DNA of 64,000 bases from Azoarcus olearius (GCF_001682385.1 NZ_CP016210.1:62001-126000); one strand, 5' to 3'. Shown: positions 25,997 to 34,894, counted from the stretch's first letter. Notes: generated from the letters alone by a model not told the origin. Translations and numbers: made by a program.

Positions 25997-27687
25997 GGAC
26001 GGTTCCCCGCGCTTTCCCACTGCAGCGCGTGCCAGCCACGCCCTTCCAGCGCCCCTTCGGCGCGCACCAGGCGCAGCGGCGGATACTTGGCCAGCGCCTC
26101 CAGGCGCGGCAGCAGGTTGGCGTCGGCGGCGTTGCGCAGCACCGCTTCCTCGTCACGCGGCAGCGCCGCGAACACTTCCTTGCGCACCAGCTTCGCCAGC
26201 GCCGCCGGTTCCAGCAGCGCAAGCGTGCGCGCGCCATCCGGCAGGCTGTCGCCCACCGCGGGATAGAGCTTGGCGCCGACATCGAGCGCTTTGTCCACCA
26301 GCGCGGCGTCGGGCGAGAACACCAGCGTGCGGCCGCTCACCGCGAGCGTCGGCGCCAGCGCCGGTTCGTCCTCGCCGCGGCGCACGCCATAAGGCGTCTC
26401 CACGGTCCGCCGCCACAGCCGCGCGCTGCCGCGCTGGCCGGCTTCCACCGGCGCGCGCTGGGCCGGTTCGCCCTTGCCGATCGCGCTATCGAACAGCGCC
26501 GCCAGCTCCTTGGCCCAGGCCTCATCGACATCGCGCCGCAGCGTGGTGGCGAACAAGGGCGTGTAGTGGCGCGATTCGCCATACCAACACACCGCAGCCG
26601 GGCCGCCGAACAGTTCGCGCGCGAGTTCGCCGACGCCGGCGCGGGCGCTTTCACCCCCCGCACCCGCGCCGATGCGGGCCGCGAGCGGCGCCAGCGCACC
26701 CCAGTCGGCCGGCAGCAGCGCGCACAGGCTGGGGCCGTGGGGCAGCGCGGGCCACAGCCCCGCGCCATCGAGCCCACCGGCGGGCAGACGGGCGCCGTCG
26801 ATCAGCGCCGCGGTGCGCCAGCCGCCCTTGTCGTCGAAGGCGAACGACAAGGCCTCGACGCCGGGCGCGAAGGCGCCATAGCCGAAGGTGTAGAAAGCGG
26901 ACGACACCACGAGCTGATGGCCTTCGTCCGCGCCCGCCGGGGCGAGGGCGAAGTGCGCGCCGAAAGGCGAATCGCGCTCGGCATCGGACTCGAGCAGGCG
27001 CGCCACCAGCGCCGCCGCGCGCGCATCCTGCACCGGTTCGGCACCCTCCTCGCCGGCGTGCTCGTCGCCGTCGTCGGCCACCAGCAGCATGCCGGGGTCG
27101 GACAGCGCGACCACGCGATCGCCTTCCACCGCGAGCAGCAGCTGGCGGCCGTAGCCGTACTGCAGCACCAGCAGGCGGGCCTTGCCGCCGCGCAGCGTGC
27201 CGGCGCTTTCGAGCTGGGTGTCAGGCAACACCGGCAGCGCCATCTGCAGCGCACGGGCAAGGCCGTTGCGCGTCATCGCCACCGCGAAATGCTTGAGCGA
27301 GCCGTCAGCGCCGCGCCACAGCGCCACCTCGGCAGGTTCGTCGAACACCGATTCGAGCACCCGCTCGGGCAGGCTCAGGCGGTGTTCGAAGGCGATGCGG
27401 CGCAGCGTGCCGGACAGCGCCAGGCGCTGCTCGTGGCGCTCGTAGTAATCGACGAAGTCCTCGGTCAGCACGTCGCGCGCCAGCGGCACCCGCAGCAGGT
27501 CGGCCGGCAGACGGGCGAGGCTGCGGGTGCGGATCAGCGCGTCCGGACGGGCGAGGTCGAGCGCGAGCGCATTGACGTGGCCGTCGAAGCGCTTGAACCA
27601 GAACAGCGCGACGGCGCCGACGACCAGCGCGAGGACGATTACGCCGAACAGCAGCTTGCGCCGCGGCGAGCGGGATGCGGAAGTCAT
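25993..27687 (-). CDS. yfaA: YfaA-like DUF2138 membrane-anchored protein
   Basis: A 564-residue protein with one N-terminal transmembrane anchor (KLLFGVIVLALVVGAVALFWF, about residues 12-32) and a large periplasmic DUF2138 domain. Conserved-looking segments include VDYYERHEQRLALSGTLRRIAFEH, PERVLESVFDEPAEVALWRG, GPAAVCWYGESRHYTPLF and VETPYGVRRGEDEPALAPTLAV. No enzymatic motif is evident. It is the first gene of the yfaA-T-S block. In P. aeruginosa the related mag operon encodes inner-membrane partners that complex with the macroglobulin, and this anchored protein could fill that role (inference). The start was placed at the ATG just before the basic residues preceding the anchor. Confidence 0.82.
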   Translation of the reverse strand: MTSASRSPRRKLLFGVIVLALVVGAVALFWFKRFDGHVNALALDLARPDALIRTRSLARLPADLLRVPLARDVLTEDFVDYYERHEQRLALSGTLRRIAFEHRLSLPERVLESVFDEPAEVALWRGADGSLKHFAVAMTRNGLARALQMALPVLPDTQLESAGTLRGGKARLLVLQYGYGRQLLLAVEGDRVVALSDPGMLLVADDGDEHAGEEGAEPVQDARAAALVARLLESDAERDSPFGAHFALAPAGADEGHQLVVSSAFYTFGYGAFAPGVEALSFAFDDKGGWRTAALIDGARLPAGGLDGAGLWPALPHGPSLCALLPADWGALAPLAARIGAGAGGESARAGVGELARELFGGPAAVCWYGESRHYTPLFATTLRRDVDEAWAKELAALFDSAIGKGEPAQRAPVEAGQRGSARLWRRTVETPYGVRRGEDEPALAPTLAVSGRTLVFSPDAALVDKALDVGAKLYPAVGDSLPDGARTLALLEPAALAKLVRKEVFAALPRDEEAVLRNAADANLLPRLEALAKYPPLRLVRAEGALEGRGWHALQWESAGNRP

Positions 27688-27970
27688 GGAGCGGACACCG
27701 TCTGGACAGGGTTGGATCGACCGCCGGCGTAATGCGAAGCGGATAGGCCGCGCGATTATGCCCCAGGGCTGCGCGACGCGGCAGGGCTGGGCGCACATCC
27801 GACGCCAAAACCCGCAGTGGGCTGTCGGCTTTGCTCCAATCCGCCCGGCGCCAGCCGATCAAGCCTTTGATTCCTATGAATGGCACTGCGCTTGCTTCGT
27901 ATCCCTGCGGTTTACCGCCTTGCCTGTTCCGCCCCCGGCGCCCGAGCCGGACCGCATTCGACGCGCGCAC

Positions 27971-29320
27971 ATGAAACATCAACTCGACTGGTCGTCCTAC
28001 GAAACCGCCGGGCAGGGCGATGCCTATGCCGGCATTCCCGCGACCGGGGGCGACTTCGCCAAGGCGGTGGCGGTGTGCATCAGCGACCGCAGCTGCCTGA
28101 AGAAGCCGAAGGGCGTGATGTGCCCGAGCTTTCGCGCCACCGACGAGGCAGCGCACTCGCCCGGTGAGCGGGTGAAGGTGCTGAAGGACGCCCTGAACGG
28201 CGAATTCGGCGACAACCCGTTTGCCGACCCGCGCATCCGTGATGCGCTGGAACTGTGCGTCGGCTGCAAGGGCTGCAAGCGCGAGTGCGCCAACCAGGTG
28301 GACATGGCGGCGATCAAGATCGAGGTGCTCGCCCAGCGCAACGCCGCGCTCGGAGTCAGCCCGCGCGACCGCCTGTTCGCCAGCCTGCCGCGTCTGCTCG
28401 GCGAACGGCGCTGGCTCGCCAGCTTGGTGCGCTGGCGCAACCGCAGCCCCTGGCTCGCGCGGCTGGGCGAACGCTGGCTGGGCATCGCCGCCGGGCGGGC
28501 GCTGCCGGAACCCGCTGCCCAGCCCTACGCGGCCCCCGCGGCACGCGCCACCGCCCCGGCGGACACGGCCGATGACCGCCGCGTGATCCTCTTCATCGAC
28601 ACCTTCGCACGCCACTTCGAACCCGAAATCGCCGCCGCCGCCCACGCGGTGCTCGACGCCGCCGGCTACCAGGTCGAGGTACTGGCGCCGGCCGCCGCCG
28701 ACGGCGAGCAGCGCCCACTGTGCTGCGGCCGCACTTGGCTGTCGCTCGGCCAGGTCGACGCGGCCCGCGCCGAGGCGCGCCGGATGCAGGCGGCGCTGCG
28801 GCCGGCGCTGGAAAAGGGCTGGCCGGTGGTGGGACTGGAACCGTCCTGCATCCTGTCGCTGCGCGACGACCACCTCAAGCTCGGCCTTGGCGCCGAAGCC
28901 GAGGCGCTCGCGAAGCAGGTCTACCTGTTCGAGGAATTCATCGCCCGCGAGCACGACCGCAAGCGCCTCCAGCTCAAGCTCAAGCCCCTCGCCGGCGGCA
29001 AGACCCTGGTGCATGGGCACTGCCACCAGAAGGCGGTGGGTGCGATGAAGTCGCTGCGCAAGGTGCTGCGCCTGATCCCCGAATTCGACTTCGAATTCGT
29101 CGAGGCCAGCTGCTGCGGCATGGCCGGGCATTTCGGCCTCGAGGCCGAGCACGCCGAAATCTCGCGCCGGATGGCCGAACTCGACCTGCTGCCGGCGCTG
29201 CGCGCGGCGCCCGACGCGCCGGTGCTCGCCAACGGCTTTTCCTGTCGCCACCAGATCCGCGAAGGCGTGGCGCGCCAACCCCGGCACGTGGCCCTGCTGC
29301 TGCAGGCCGCCCTCGCCTGA
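27971..29320 (+). CDS. Fe-S/CCG-domain oxidoreductase subunit (GlcF/YdiJ C-terminal type)
   Basis: A 449-residue protein matching the C-terminal half of large FAD-plus-Fe-S 2-hydroxyacid dehydrogenases such as YdiJ. Cysteines of the first cluster lie in CISDRSC and GVMCPSFRAT, those of the second in CVGCKGCKREC. Two CCG domains follow (RPLCCGRTW and ASCCGMAGHFG, each with a distal cysteine in LEPSC and the HGHCHQK region). It lacks any FAD-binding domain, so it would need a separate flavoprotein partner, and none lies in this window. It probably passes electrons from a hydroxyacid to a carrier. A 283 bp divergent gap lies upstream; a 148-residue unknown gene follows 16 bp later. Confidence 0.82.
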   Translation: MKHQLDWSSYETAGQGDAYAGIPATGGDFAKAVAVCISDRSCLKKPKGVMCPSFRATDEAAHSPGERVKVLKDALNGEFGDNPFADPRIRDALELCVGCKGCKRECANQVDMAAIKIEVLAQRNAALGVSPRDRLFASLPRLLGERRWLASLVRWRNRSPWLARLGERWLGIAAGRALPEPAAQPYAAPAARATAPADTADDRRVILFIDTFARHFEPEIAAAAHAVLDAAGYQVEVLAPAAADGEQRPLCCGRTWLSLGQVDAARAEARRMQAALRPALEKGWPVVGLEPSCILSLRDDHLKLGLGAEAEALAKQVYLFEEFIAREHDRKRLQLKLKPLAGGKTLVHGHCHQKAVGAMKSLRKVLRLIPEFDFEFVEASCCGMAGHFGLEAEHAEISRRMAELDLLPALRAAPDAPVLANGFSCRHQIREGVARQPRHVALLLQAALA

Positions 29321-29336
29321 TCCGGAGATCCCGCCC

Positions 29337-29783
29337 ATGTCCGATTCGTCCGATGCCTTCCGCGCCGCCGGCGCCCTTCCTATCCATCCCGCCACGGCCG
29401 CGGTACCGGCCGCCGACATCGGCCGCGCGCTGTGGTGCGCCGGCCTGCTCGGCAACCTGCACGACGCCGGGGTGGCGATCTCGCTGTGCACCTCCGGCTG
29501 GGACCAGGCCGCCTTCTTCGAATCGCGCGCCGCGCGCAAGAAGGCCCTGCAATGCCTCAACGTGATGGTGGATAGCGCGCGCGACCTGCCCGACGCGGTC
29601 ACTGCCCGCCTCGGCCGCATCGACTGGCTGGCGTGGGAAGCACTGCGCGCGGTGCTGAAGGCGCGCACCGCGGACGAACGCGACCGCCTGTGGTACGCGA
29701 TCGGCACCCTGGTGCCGGCCACGGTCATCGAGCTGCGCCGCTACCGCCGCCAGATGCCGCAGTTGTTCGAGTTCTCGCTGTAA
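29337..29783 (+). CDS. Conserved-looking hypothetical protein, 148 aa
   Basis: I do not recognise this protein. It is 148 residues, soluble, mostly helical by composition, with no signal or membrane segment. A hydrophobic stretch IGRALWCAGLLGNLHDAGVAISLC, a central basic AARKKALQ and the C-terminal LVPATVIELRRYRRQMPQLFEFSL are the visible features. It starts 16 bp after the Fe-S protein with GGAGATC as ribosome-binding site and is convergent with the PerM-type gene (10 bp apart), so it is probably co-transcribed with the Fe-S gene. Confidence 0.7.
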   Translation: MSDSSDAFRAAGALPIHPATAAVPAADIGRALWCAGLLGNLHDAGVAISLCTSGWDQAAFFESRAARKKALQCLNVMVDSARDLPDAVTARLGRIDWLAWEALRAVLKARTADERDRLWYAIGTLVPATVIELRRYRRQMPQLFEFSL

Positions 29784-29793
29784 GGCGGCGCGC

Positions 29794-30897
29794 TCAGGCG
29801 TCGCTGGCGGGGCGTCCGTCCTCGATGCCGACGGCGGCGGCGGCCTCTTCCTCGGTGTGATGCAGCCACTCGCGCCAGATCGCCACCAGCAGCGCCATCA
29901 GCACCGGGCCGACGAAGAGCCCCACCAGCCCCATCGTCTTGACCCCGCCGACCAGGCCGAAGAAGGTCGGCAGGAAGGGTAGCTTGACCGGCCCGCCCAC
30001 CAGCCGCGGGCGCAGGGTCTTGTCCACGATGAAGAGTTCGCAGGTGCCCCAGGTGAACAGTGCGAGGCCCGCCATCGGGTCGCCCGAGCCCACCAGGTAG
30101 AGCGACACCAGCGTGAATGCGAGCGGCGCGCCGCCGGGGATCAACGCCATGAAGGCGGTCGCCACCCCCAGCAGCACCGGCGACGGTACGCCGGCGATCC
30201 AGTAGGCCAGCCCCAGCACCACGCCCTCGCCAATTGCGATCAGGCCCATGCCGGTAACGGTGGCGCTGACGGTGGCCGGCACCACGCGCGAGAAGCGCTG
30301 CCAGCGCGCCGGCAGCACCTGCTCGCCGACGCGGTCGAGCTGGGCCGCGATGCGGTCACCGTCCTTGTAGATGAAGAACAGCGTGATCAGCATGAACAGC
30401 AGCGTCAGCACCGCGTGCAGCAGATCGCCGGTGGCCGCGAGCAGGATGCGGTAGATGTTGCCGAGGTGCTGCCCGCTGAGGATCTGCACCCACTCGCCGA
30501 GGGCCTGCGGCGCGCCGAGGTATTCCTGCCACAGCGCCGCCAGCCGGCCGCCGACCAGCGGTAGCGCCTCCACCCAGCGCGGTGGCGCCATGCCGTTGCG
30601 GTTGGCCGCCAGCAGCCATTCGATCAGCGTGTCGGCTTCGCGCATCGCGTACGAGCCGGCGAGCGACAGCGGCACCACCAGCACCAGGATCACGGTCATC
30701 AGCGCGAGGCTGGCGGCCACCGCGCTGCGCCCGCCGCAGCGCCGCAGCAGGCGCTCGTACAGCGGCCAGCTGGCAAAGCCGATGATCAGCGCGGCCAGCA
30801 CCGGCACGATGAAACCGCTGAGGAAATACACCCCTGCGAGCAGCAGCAGGAACAGCAGCCAGCGGGCGACGAGATGGGCGGGAAAGATGGACGGCAT
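29794..30897 (-). CDS. AI-2E/PerM-family membrane transporter
   Basis: A 367-residue inner-membrane protein with seven or eight predicted helices, including an N-terminal hairpin (about 12-45), a helix near 58-80 and a C-terminal cluster. The family segment TVTGMGLIAIGEGVVLGLAYWIAGVPSPVLLGVATAFMALIPGGAP is typical of AI-2E family (PerM/YdiK) permeases. Members have been linked to autoinducer-2 export or Na+/H+ antiport; the substrate here is unknown. The start ATG lacks a strong ribosome-binding site. A TATAGT -10-like hexamer lies upstream on the same strand (plus positions 30937-30942). Confidence 0.85.
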   Translation of the reverse strand: MPSIFPAHLVARWLLFLLLLAGVYFLSGFIVPVLAALIIGFASWPLYERLLRRCGGRSAVAASLALMTVILVLVVPLSLAGSYAMREADTLIEWLLAANRNGMAPPRWVEALPLVGGRLAALWQEYLGAPQALGEWVQILSGQHLGNIYRILLAATGDLLHAVLTLLFMLITLFFIYKDGDRIAAQLDRVGEQVLPARWQRFSRVVPATVSATVTGMGLIAIGEGVVLGLAYWIAGVPSPVLLGVATAFMALIPGGAPLAFTLVSLYLVGSGDPMAGLALFTWGTCELFIVDKTLRPRLVGGPVKLPFLPTFFGLVGGVKTMGLVGLFVGPVLMALLVAIWREWLHHTEEEAAAAVGIEDGRPASDA

Positions 30898-30998
30898 GGA
30901 CGGGACGGAGGCGGGCCGGGCGTGACGGACCGCCGGACTATACCGCGTTGCGGCGTCGCGACGATGGCAGCCGTGGCCGCCGCGCCGCACACGCCGGC

Positions 30999-31535
30999 TC
31001 AGGGCTGCGGATCGGCGCGAAAGCCGTAGCGCGCCGCCACCTCGGCACGCCCGATCGGCTGCAGCGGCAGGCCGCGCCAGCTCACCCCGGCGCAGGCAAG
31101 CACCGCTTCGATCTCGGCCGCAGCGCCGTCCGCGCCGCGGCACTCATCGACGAAGGCGGGCAGCTCGCGGTCGTCGAGCAGGCCGATGCCGGCTGCGGTG
31201 GCGATCAGCACGCTGCCCTCGTCATCGACATGCACCGCGCTCGCCGGCCCGGCCGCGACCTCGGTATGGGTCAGGAGTCCGCCATCCGCGCCCATCCGCA
31301 GCACGAACGGCGTGTAGTCCAGCCGCACGAACACGCGCTGCGGGCCGTTCTGCACGAACCACGCGCCGTCCTCTTCGCTGGCGTAATGCTGGTTGAGGAA
31401 GGCGAGCAGGCCGCGGTGCGTCACCGGCTCTCCCTGCAGGCGCCAGCGCCCGCGGCGGTCGAGCGACAGCCAGCCGTAGCAGGCCGGCACCTGCGGCCAG
31501 GGCCGGGGCGAACAGGCGGTTCCGTCGGTGCTCAT
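30999..31535 (-). CDS. Hypothetical protein coupled to HIBYL-CoA hydrolase-like gene, 178 aa
   Basis: A 178-residue soluble protein without signal or membrane segment. The conserved-looking core RWRLQGEPVTHRGLLAFL, then WFVQNGPQRVFVRLDYTPFVLR, suggests a small beta-rich domain; it weakly resembles DUF1285-like proteins, but I cannot assign it. Its ATG overlaps the stop of the upstream acyl-CoA hydrolase-like gene by 4 bp (ATGA), so translation is probably coupled. No catalytic motif was found. Confidence 0.75.
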   Translation of the reverse strand: MSTDGTACSPRPWPQVPACYGWLSLDRRGRWRLQGEPVTHRGLLAFLNQHYASEEDGAWFVQNGPQRVFVRLDYTPFVLRMGADGGLLTHTEVAAGPASAVHVDDEGSVLIATAAGIGLLDDRELPAFVDECRGADGAAAEIEAVLACAGVSWRGLPLQPIGRAEVAARYGFRADPQP

Positions 31536-32650
31536 GCCAGGTCCGCCAGCGGGTGCGCGCCGTCGAAGCGGGGGCGGAAGTTGTCGGCGATAAAGGCAGC
31601 GTCGACCGCGCCCACGTCGGCGGGCTGCCAGCGCGGCTTGCGGTCCTTGTCGATCAGCAGCGCGCGCACGCCTTCGACGAAATCGGCGCGCCCGGTGGCG
31701 GCCACCGAGACGATGTATTCCAGCCGGAACACCTCGGCCAGCGACAGGTGGCGGGCACGCCGCCACAGTTCGAGCGACAGCGCCGCCGAACTCGGCGCGC
31801 CGCGCACGAAGCTGCCCGCCGCGGCCGCCAGCCAGGGGTCGGGGTCGGCGGCGAGCGCGTGCAGTCGCACCGCGATCTCGGCCAGGCTGCCGCGCCCGAC
31901 GACGGCCTCGATGCGGTCGAGGTGGGTGCGCAGCGGCGCGGCCGGCATGCTCTCGCGCGCGCTGAATTCGCCCAGCAGATGGTCCAGCCGCAGGCGGTCG
32001 GCGGCGGCGTCGCCCGCCCAGCGGGTGGCACCGAGCGCGGCCAGCACGCCGCCGCGGGCGCCGTGGTCGAGGACGAAATCCGCCAGCCCGGCAAAGCGCG
32101 CGTCGGCGGCGTTGAGCGGCGCGCCGGTGAGCGCGAGGAACAGCCCCGCGCGCCCGGGCATGCGCGGCAGGAACCACGAGCCGCCGACGTCCGGATACAG
32201 GCCGATCGTGATCTCAGGCATCGCCATCCGCGTCTGCAGCGTCGCCACCCGGTGCGAGGCCCCGGCGAGCAGGCCGATGCCGCCGCCCATCACGATGCCG
32301 TGGCCCCAGCACAGCAGCGGCTTGGGGTAGGTGTGGATGCGGTAATCGAGGCGGTATTCGCGCTCGAAGAAGTCGGTGACCGCCTGCGGCGGCGCATCGC
32401 CATCGTGAGCACGCAGCGCGCGGTACAAGGCGGCGACGTCACCTCCGGCGCAGAAGGCCTTGTCGCCGCTGCCGTCGAGCACCACGCCGACGATATCGGG
32501 ATCGGCCGCCCAGGCGTCCAGCTGCGGCGCAAGCAGGTCGATCATCTCCAGCGACAGCGCGTTCAACGCGCGCTCGGCATTGAGCGTGGCATGGCCGAAG
32601 CGGCGGCCGCAGGCAGTGGGAATCTCGCGCAGCAGGACGGCGGCGGTCAT
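31532..32650 (-). CDS. Enoyl-CoA hydratase/isomerase family protein, 3-hydroxyisobutyryl-CoA hydrolase-like
   Basis: A 372-residue crotonase-fold protein. AFCAGGDVAALYR and WGHGIVMGGGIGLLAGASHRV form the oxyanion and CoA-binding loops, and MPEITIGLYPDVGGSWFL is characteristic of the 3-hydroxyisobutyryl-CoA hydrolase branch, as is the extra C-terminal region (DFVEGVRALLIDKDRKPRW). It would release 3-hydroxyisobutyrate from its CoA ester in valine breakdown. Other valine genes are not nearby, so the exact substrate is not proven. Tandem GTG ATG occurs at the start; the ATG follows GGAGA at a suitable spacing. Confidence 0.85.
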   Translation of the reverse strand: MTAAVLLREIPTACGRRFGHATLNAERALNALSLEMIDLLAPQLDAWAADPDIVGVVLDGSGDKAFCAGGDVAALYRALRAHDGDAPPQAVTDFFEREYRLDYRIHTYPKPLLCWGHGIVMGGGIGLLAGASHRVATLQTRMAMPEITIGLYPDVGGSWFLPRMPGRAGLFLALTGAPLNAADARFAGLADFVLDHGARGGVLAALGATRWAGDAAADRLRLDHLLGEFSARESMPAAPLRTHLDRIEAVVGRGSLAEIAVRLHALAADPDPWLAAAAGSFVRGAPSSAALSLELWRRARHLSLAEVFRLEYIVSVAATGRADFVEGVRALLIDKDRKPRWQPADVGAVDAAFIADNFRPRFDGAHPLADLA

Positions 32651-32790
32651 CACGTGTCTCCGTGGAATCGTGTCGGGGAGCCGGAATTGTGGCCCAGAGC
32701 CGGCCCGCGGTGCACCACGGGCTTCGGCGACGCGCTATCGTTCGCGCCCTGCGCTGGATTTCCCTCACCCTCGTCGCCGCGGAAGATCAC

Positions 32791-33405
32791 TTGGACACCT
32801 ACGCCGTCATCGACTTCGAAACCACCGGCATGGCCCCCGAGCATGGCGCCCGCCCGACCGAGATCGCCGTGGTGCTGGTGCGCAACGGCTGCGTGATCGA
32901 CCGCTACCAGAGCCTGATGAACGCCGGCGTGCACGTGCCCTACGAAATCCAGGCGCTGACCGGCATCACCAACGCGATGGTGCGCGCGGCGCCGCCGCTG
33001 GCGCAGGTGATGGCGCAAGCGGCCGATTTCGTCGGCAGCCACGCGCTGGTTGCGCACAACGCCGCGTTCGACCGCAAGTTCTGGGACGCCGAGCTGGACC
33101 GCCTGGGGCGTCGGCGCGAAGCCGATTTCGTGTGCTCGCTGCTGCTGTCGCGCCGCGTCTTTCCGGACTCTCCCAACCACAAGCTCGGCACCCTGGTGCG
33201 CACCCTCGGCTTGCCGGCCAGCGGGCGCTTCCACCGCGCGCTCGCCGACGCCGAGGCAACCGCGCAGCTGTTCGCCCGCATCGCCGACACGCTGTGCGAG
33301 CGCTATGCGCTGGCGGCGCTGGACCACGCGCTGCTGATGAAGATCCAGAAGACCGCCCGGGGCGCGCTCGACGGCTGCATCGCCCGCCACCGCGCAGCCG
33401 CCTGA
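32791..33405 (+). CDS. DnaQ-family 3'-5' exonuclease (Pol III epsilon-like)
   Basis: A 204-residue exonuclease-domain protein. Motif ExoI is DFETTG, ExoII is HNAAFDRKFWD, and ExoIII is HRALADAEAT, giving the DEDDh set of metal-binding residues. Length and lack of other domains fit a stand-alone epsilon-like exonuclease. The most likely start is a TTG at 32791 after GGAAG, since no ATG or GTG lies at a suitable place; a longer form beginning at 32662 would add a non-conserved N-terminus. It might act in DNA repair or RNA trimming; this cannot be distinguished. It is divergent from the hydrolase gene. Confidence 0.85.
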   Translation: MDTYAVIDFETTGMAPEHGARPTEIAVVLVRNGCVIDRYQSLMNAGVHVPYEIQALTGITNAMVRAAPPLAQVMAQAADFVGSHALVAHNAAFDRKFWDAELDRLGRRREADFVCSLLLSRRVFPDSPNHKLGTLVRTLGLPASGRFHRALADAEATAQLFARIADTLCERYALAALDHALLMKIQKTARGALDGCIARHRAAA

Positions 33406-33412
33406 GCCGGGC

Positions 33413-34165
33413 TCAGTCGATCTCGGCCGGCGCGAAGAAGGCCTCGTCGAAGCCCGCCGCTGCCGCCCCGCCGGGCAGCAGCGCGCCGTCGCGCAGGTCG
33501 AACTCGGCCGCCTGCAGCAGCGGCCCGGCGATGTCGCGGGTGTCGTAGGTCAGCAGCGCGATGCGGTCGACGCGCAGCCGCAGCGGCGGCGGTGCGACGA
33601 AGCCGTCGATCCGGCACAGCACCTCGGCGGCGGGCCACGCGCCGGCGTACAGGCCGACGGTGACGTGCGGCGTGTACGGACCGTCGGGGCGGTTCAGGTC
33701 GGCCGCCGCCAGCCGCGCGCGCACCATGGCCAGGCCGCCACCGCTGTCGTGCACCGTCAGAAAGGGCGCGGAACCGAAGGTGGCCAACCCCCCGATCTCG
33801 ATCTCGAACGGGCCCGGCGGCGCGCTGCGCAGGCTGCCGAGTTGCGCCGCCAGCGCGGCCGGGCCGTAGTCGTCGCGGCGCCGTGGCTGGCGTTGCGGAA
33901 AACCGCAGAGCGCGAGCGTGACGTGGGGCTGGCGGCGGTAGCCGGTCAGCAGCAGACCGGCGAGGTGGGCATCGGCCGCCGCCACCCGCGCCGCCACCGC
34001 GGGCAGGTCAAGGGGAATCGCCCACAACGCGTAGCGCGGGCGTCCGCCGTGCCACTCGGCGAAATCGCGGCGGACATTGCGCAGCGTGCGGCCGGCGGCG
34101 ACGAACTGCGCGCGCACGGCGGCCAGCGAGCCGGGGCGCGGGGAGGGGGGAGCGCTCTCGATCAT
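33413..34165 (-). CDS. 2'-5' RNA ligase/LigT-family phosphodiesterase-like protein
   Basis: A 250-residue 2H-phosphoesterase superfamily protein with two H-x-T motifs, PHVTLAL and PHVTVGL, about 90 residues apart. These histidines form the symmetric active site that cleaves or forms 2',5' or cyclic phosphodiester bonds in RNA-related substrates. An N-terminal extension of about 40 residues is longer than in the compact bacterial ThpR/LigT proteins. It is convergent with the DnaQ-like gene (8 bp gap). The rtcB gene lies 11 kb away; no link is shown. Start at the ATG. Confidence 0.83.
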   Translation of the reverse strand: MIESAPPSPRPGSLAAVRAQFVAAGRTLRNVRRDFAEWHGGRPRYALWAIPLDLPAVAARVAAADAHLAGLLLTGYRRQPHVTLALCGFPQRQPRRRDDYGPAALAAQLGSLRSAPPGPFEIEIGGLATFGSAPFLTVHDSGGGLAMVRARLAAADLNRPDGPYTPHVTVGLYAGAWPAAEVLCRIDGFVAPPPLRLRVDRIALLTYDTRDIAGPLLQAAEFDLRDGALLPGGAAAAGFDEAFFAPAEID

Positions 34166-34261
34166 GCCGGCATCTTAACGGCGGCATCCGCCCGCGATGC
34201 ACGGTCGATTCCCCTTGGCGTGACGCGGTTAATATGGGGCGATCGAATCCGGGAGACCGTC

Positions 34262-34642
34262 ATGACCGAACTGACCGAGCAGCACATCCGCAACCTGGTG
34301 CACACCTTCTACAGCCGCGCGCGCCAGCATCCCTCGCTGGGGCCGGTGTTCAACGCCGCCGTCAGCGACTGGGACCACCACCTCGGCGTCATCGTCGACT
34401 TCTGGTCCAACAGCCTGCTGCACACGCAGCGCTACAAGGGCCATGCCTTTCCGGTGCACATGAACCTGCCGATCAAGCGCGAGCACTTCGGCCAGTGGCT
34501 GGAACTGTTCCGCGAGGCGGCGCGCGAGACGCTGCCGGAAGAGGCCGCCCGCGCCGCGATCGGCCGTGCCGAGTTCATGGCCGAGAGCTTTCGCGCCGGG
34601 CTGTTCCCGCTCGATCCGCCGGGCCGGCCGCTCGCGGGCTGA
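34262..34642 (+). CDS. Group III truncated hemoglobin
   Basis: A 126-residue globin. The pattern FYSRARQHPSLGPVF, DHHLGVIVDFWS, LLHTQRYKGHAFPVHMNLPI and EHFGQWLELF is diagnostic of group III truncated hemoglobins; H66 in PVHMNL is the probable proximal heme ligand and Y17 corresponds to the B10 tyrosine. Such proteins bind oxygen or nitric oxide and may support NO or peroxide chemistry. The ATG follows GGGAGACC. It stands alone between divergent LigT-like and convergent small membrane protein genes. Cytochrome c' and heme chemoreceptor genes elsewhere in the window suggest a lifestyle with NO or low oxygen (inference). Confidence 0.92.
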   Translation: MTELTEQHIRNLVHTFYSRARQHPSLGPVFNAAVSDWDHHLGVIVDFWSNSLLHTQRYKGHAFPVHMNLPIKREHFGQWLELFREAARETLPEEAARAAIGRAEFMAESFRAGLFPLDPPGRPLAG

Positions 34643-34645
34643 GGC

Positions 34646-34894
34646 TCACTCCTTGTTCGCGGCCGCGCGCTCCTCGCGCGCCACTGCCTGCAGGTCGCGC
34701 AGATACCAGGCCGCGTAGCCGAAGCCGGCGGCCGCCACCGCCGCGGTGAACATCAGCGTGCGGTCGAAGGGCGCGCCGGCGGCGAGGTTGGCGACGACCA
34801 CGTAGCCGAGATAAAGCGCGGCGACGAGACCGCCGAGGATGCGGGTGAGGGCGAAGATCTTGCGCTGGCGCAGCGTGGGGGTGGCTCTGGGCAT
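34646..34894 (-). CDS. Small two-helix membrane protein, 82 aa
   Basis: An 82-residue hypothetical protein with two predicted transmembrane helices (LTRILGGLVAALYLGYVVVANLA and LMFTAAVAAAGFGYAAWYL) and a charged C-terminus (REERAAANKE). The first residues are basic, suggesting an N-in orientation. I do not recognise it. It is convergent with the globin gene (3 bp gap) and divergent from the sigma-54 regulator. A small inner-membrane protein of unknown role. Confidence 0.6.
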   Translation of the reverse strand: MPRATPTLRQRKIFALTRILGGLVAALYLGYVVVANLAAGAPFDRTLMFTAAVAAAGFGYAAWYLRDLQAVAREERAAANKE

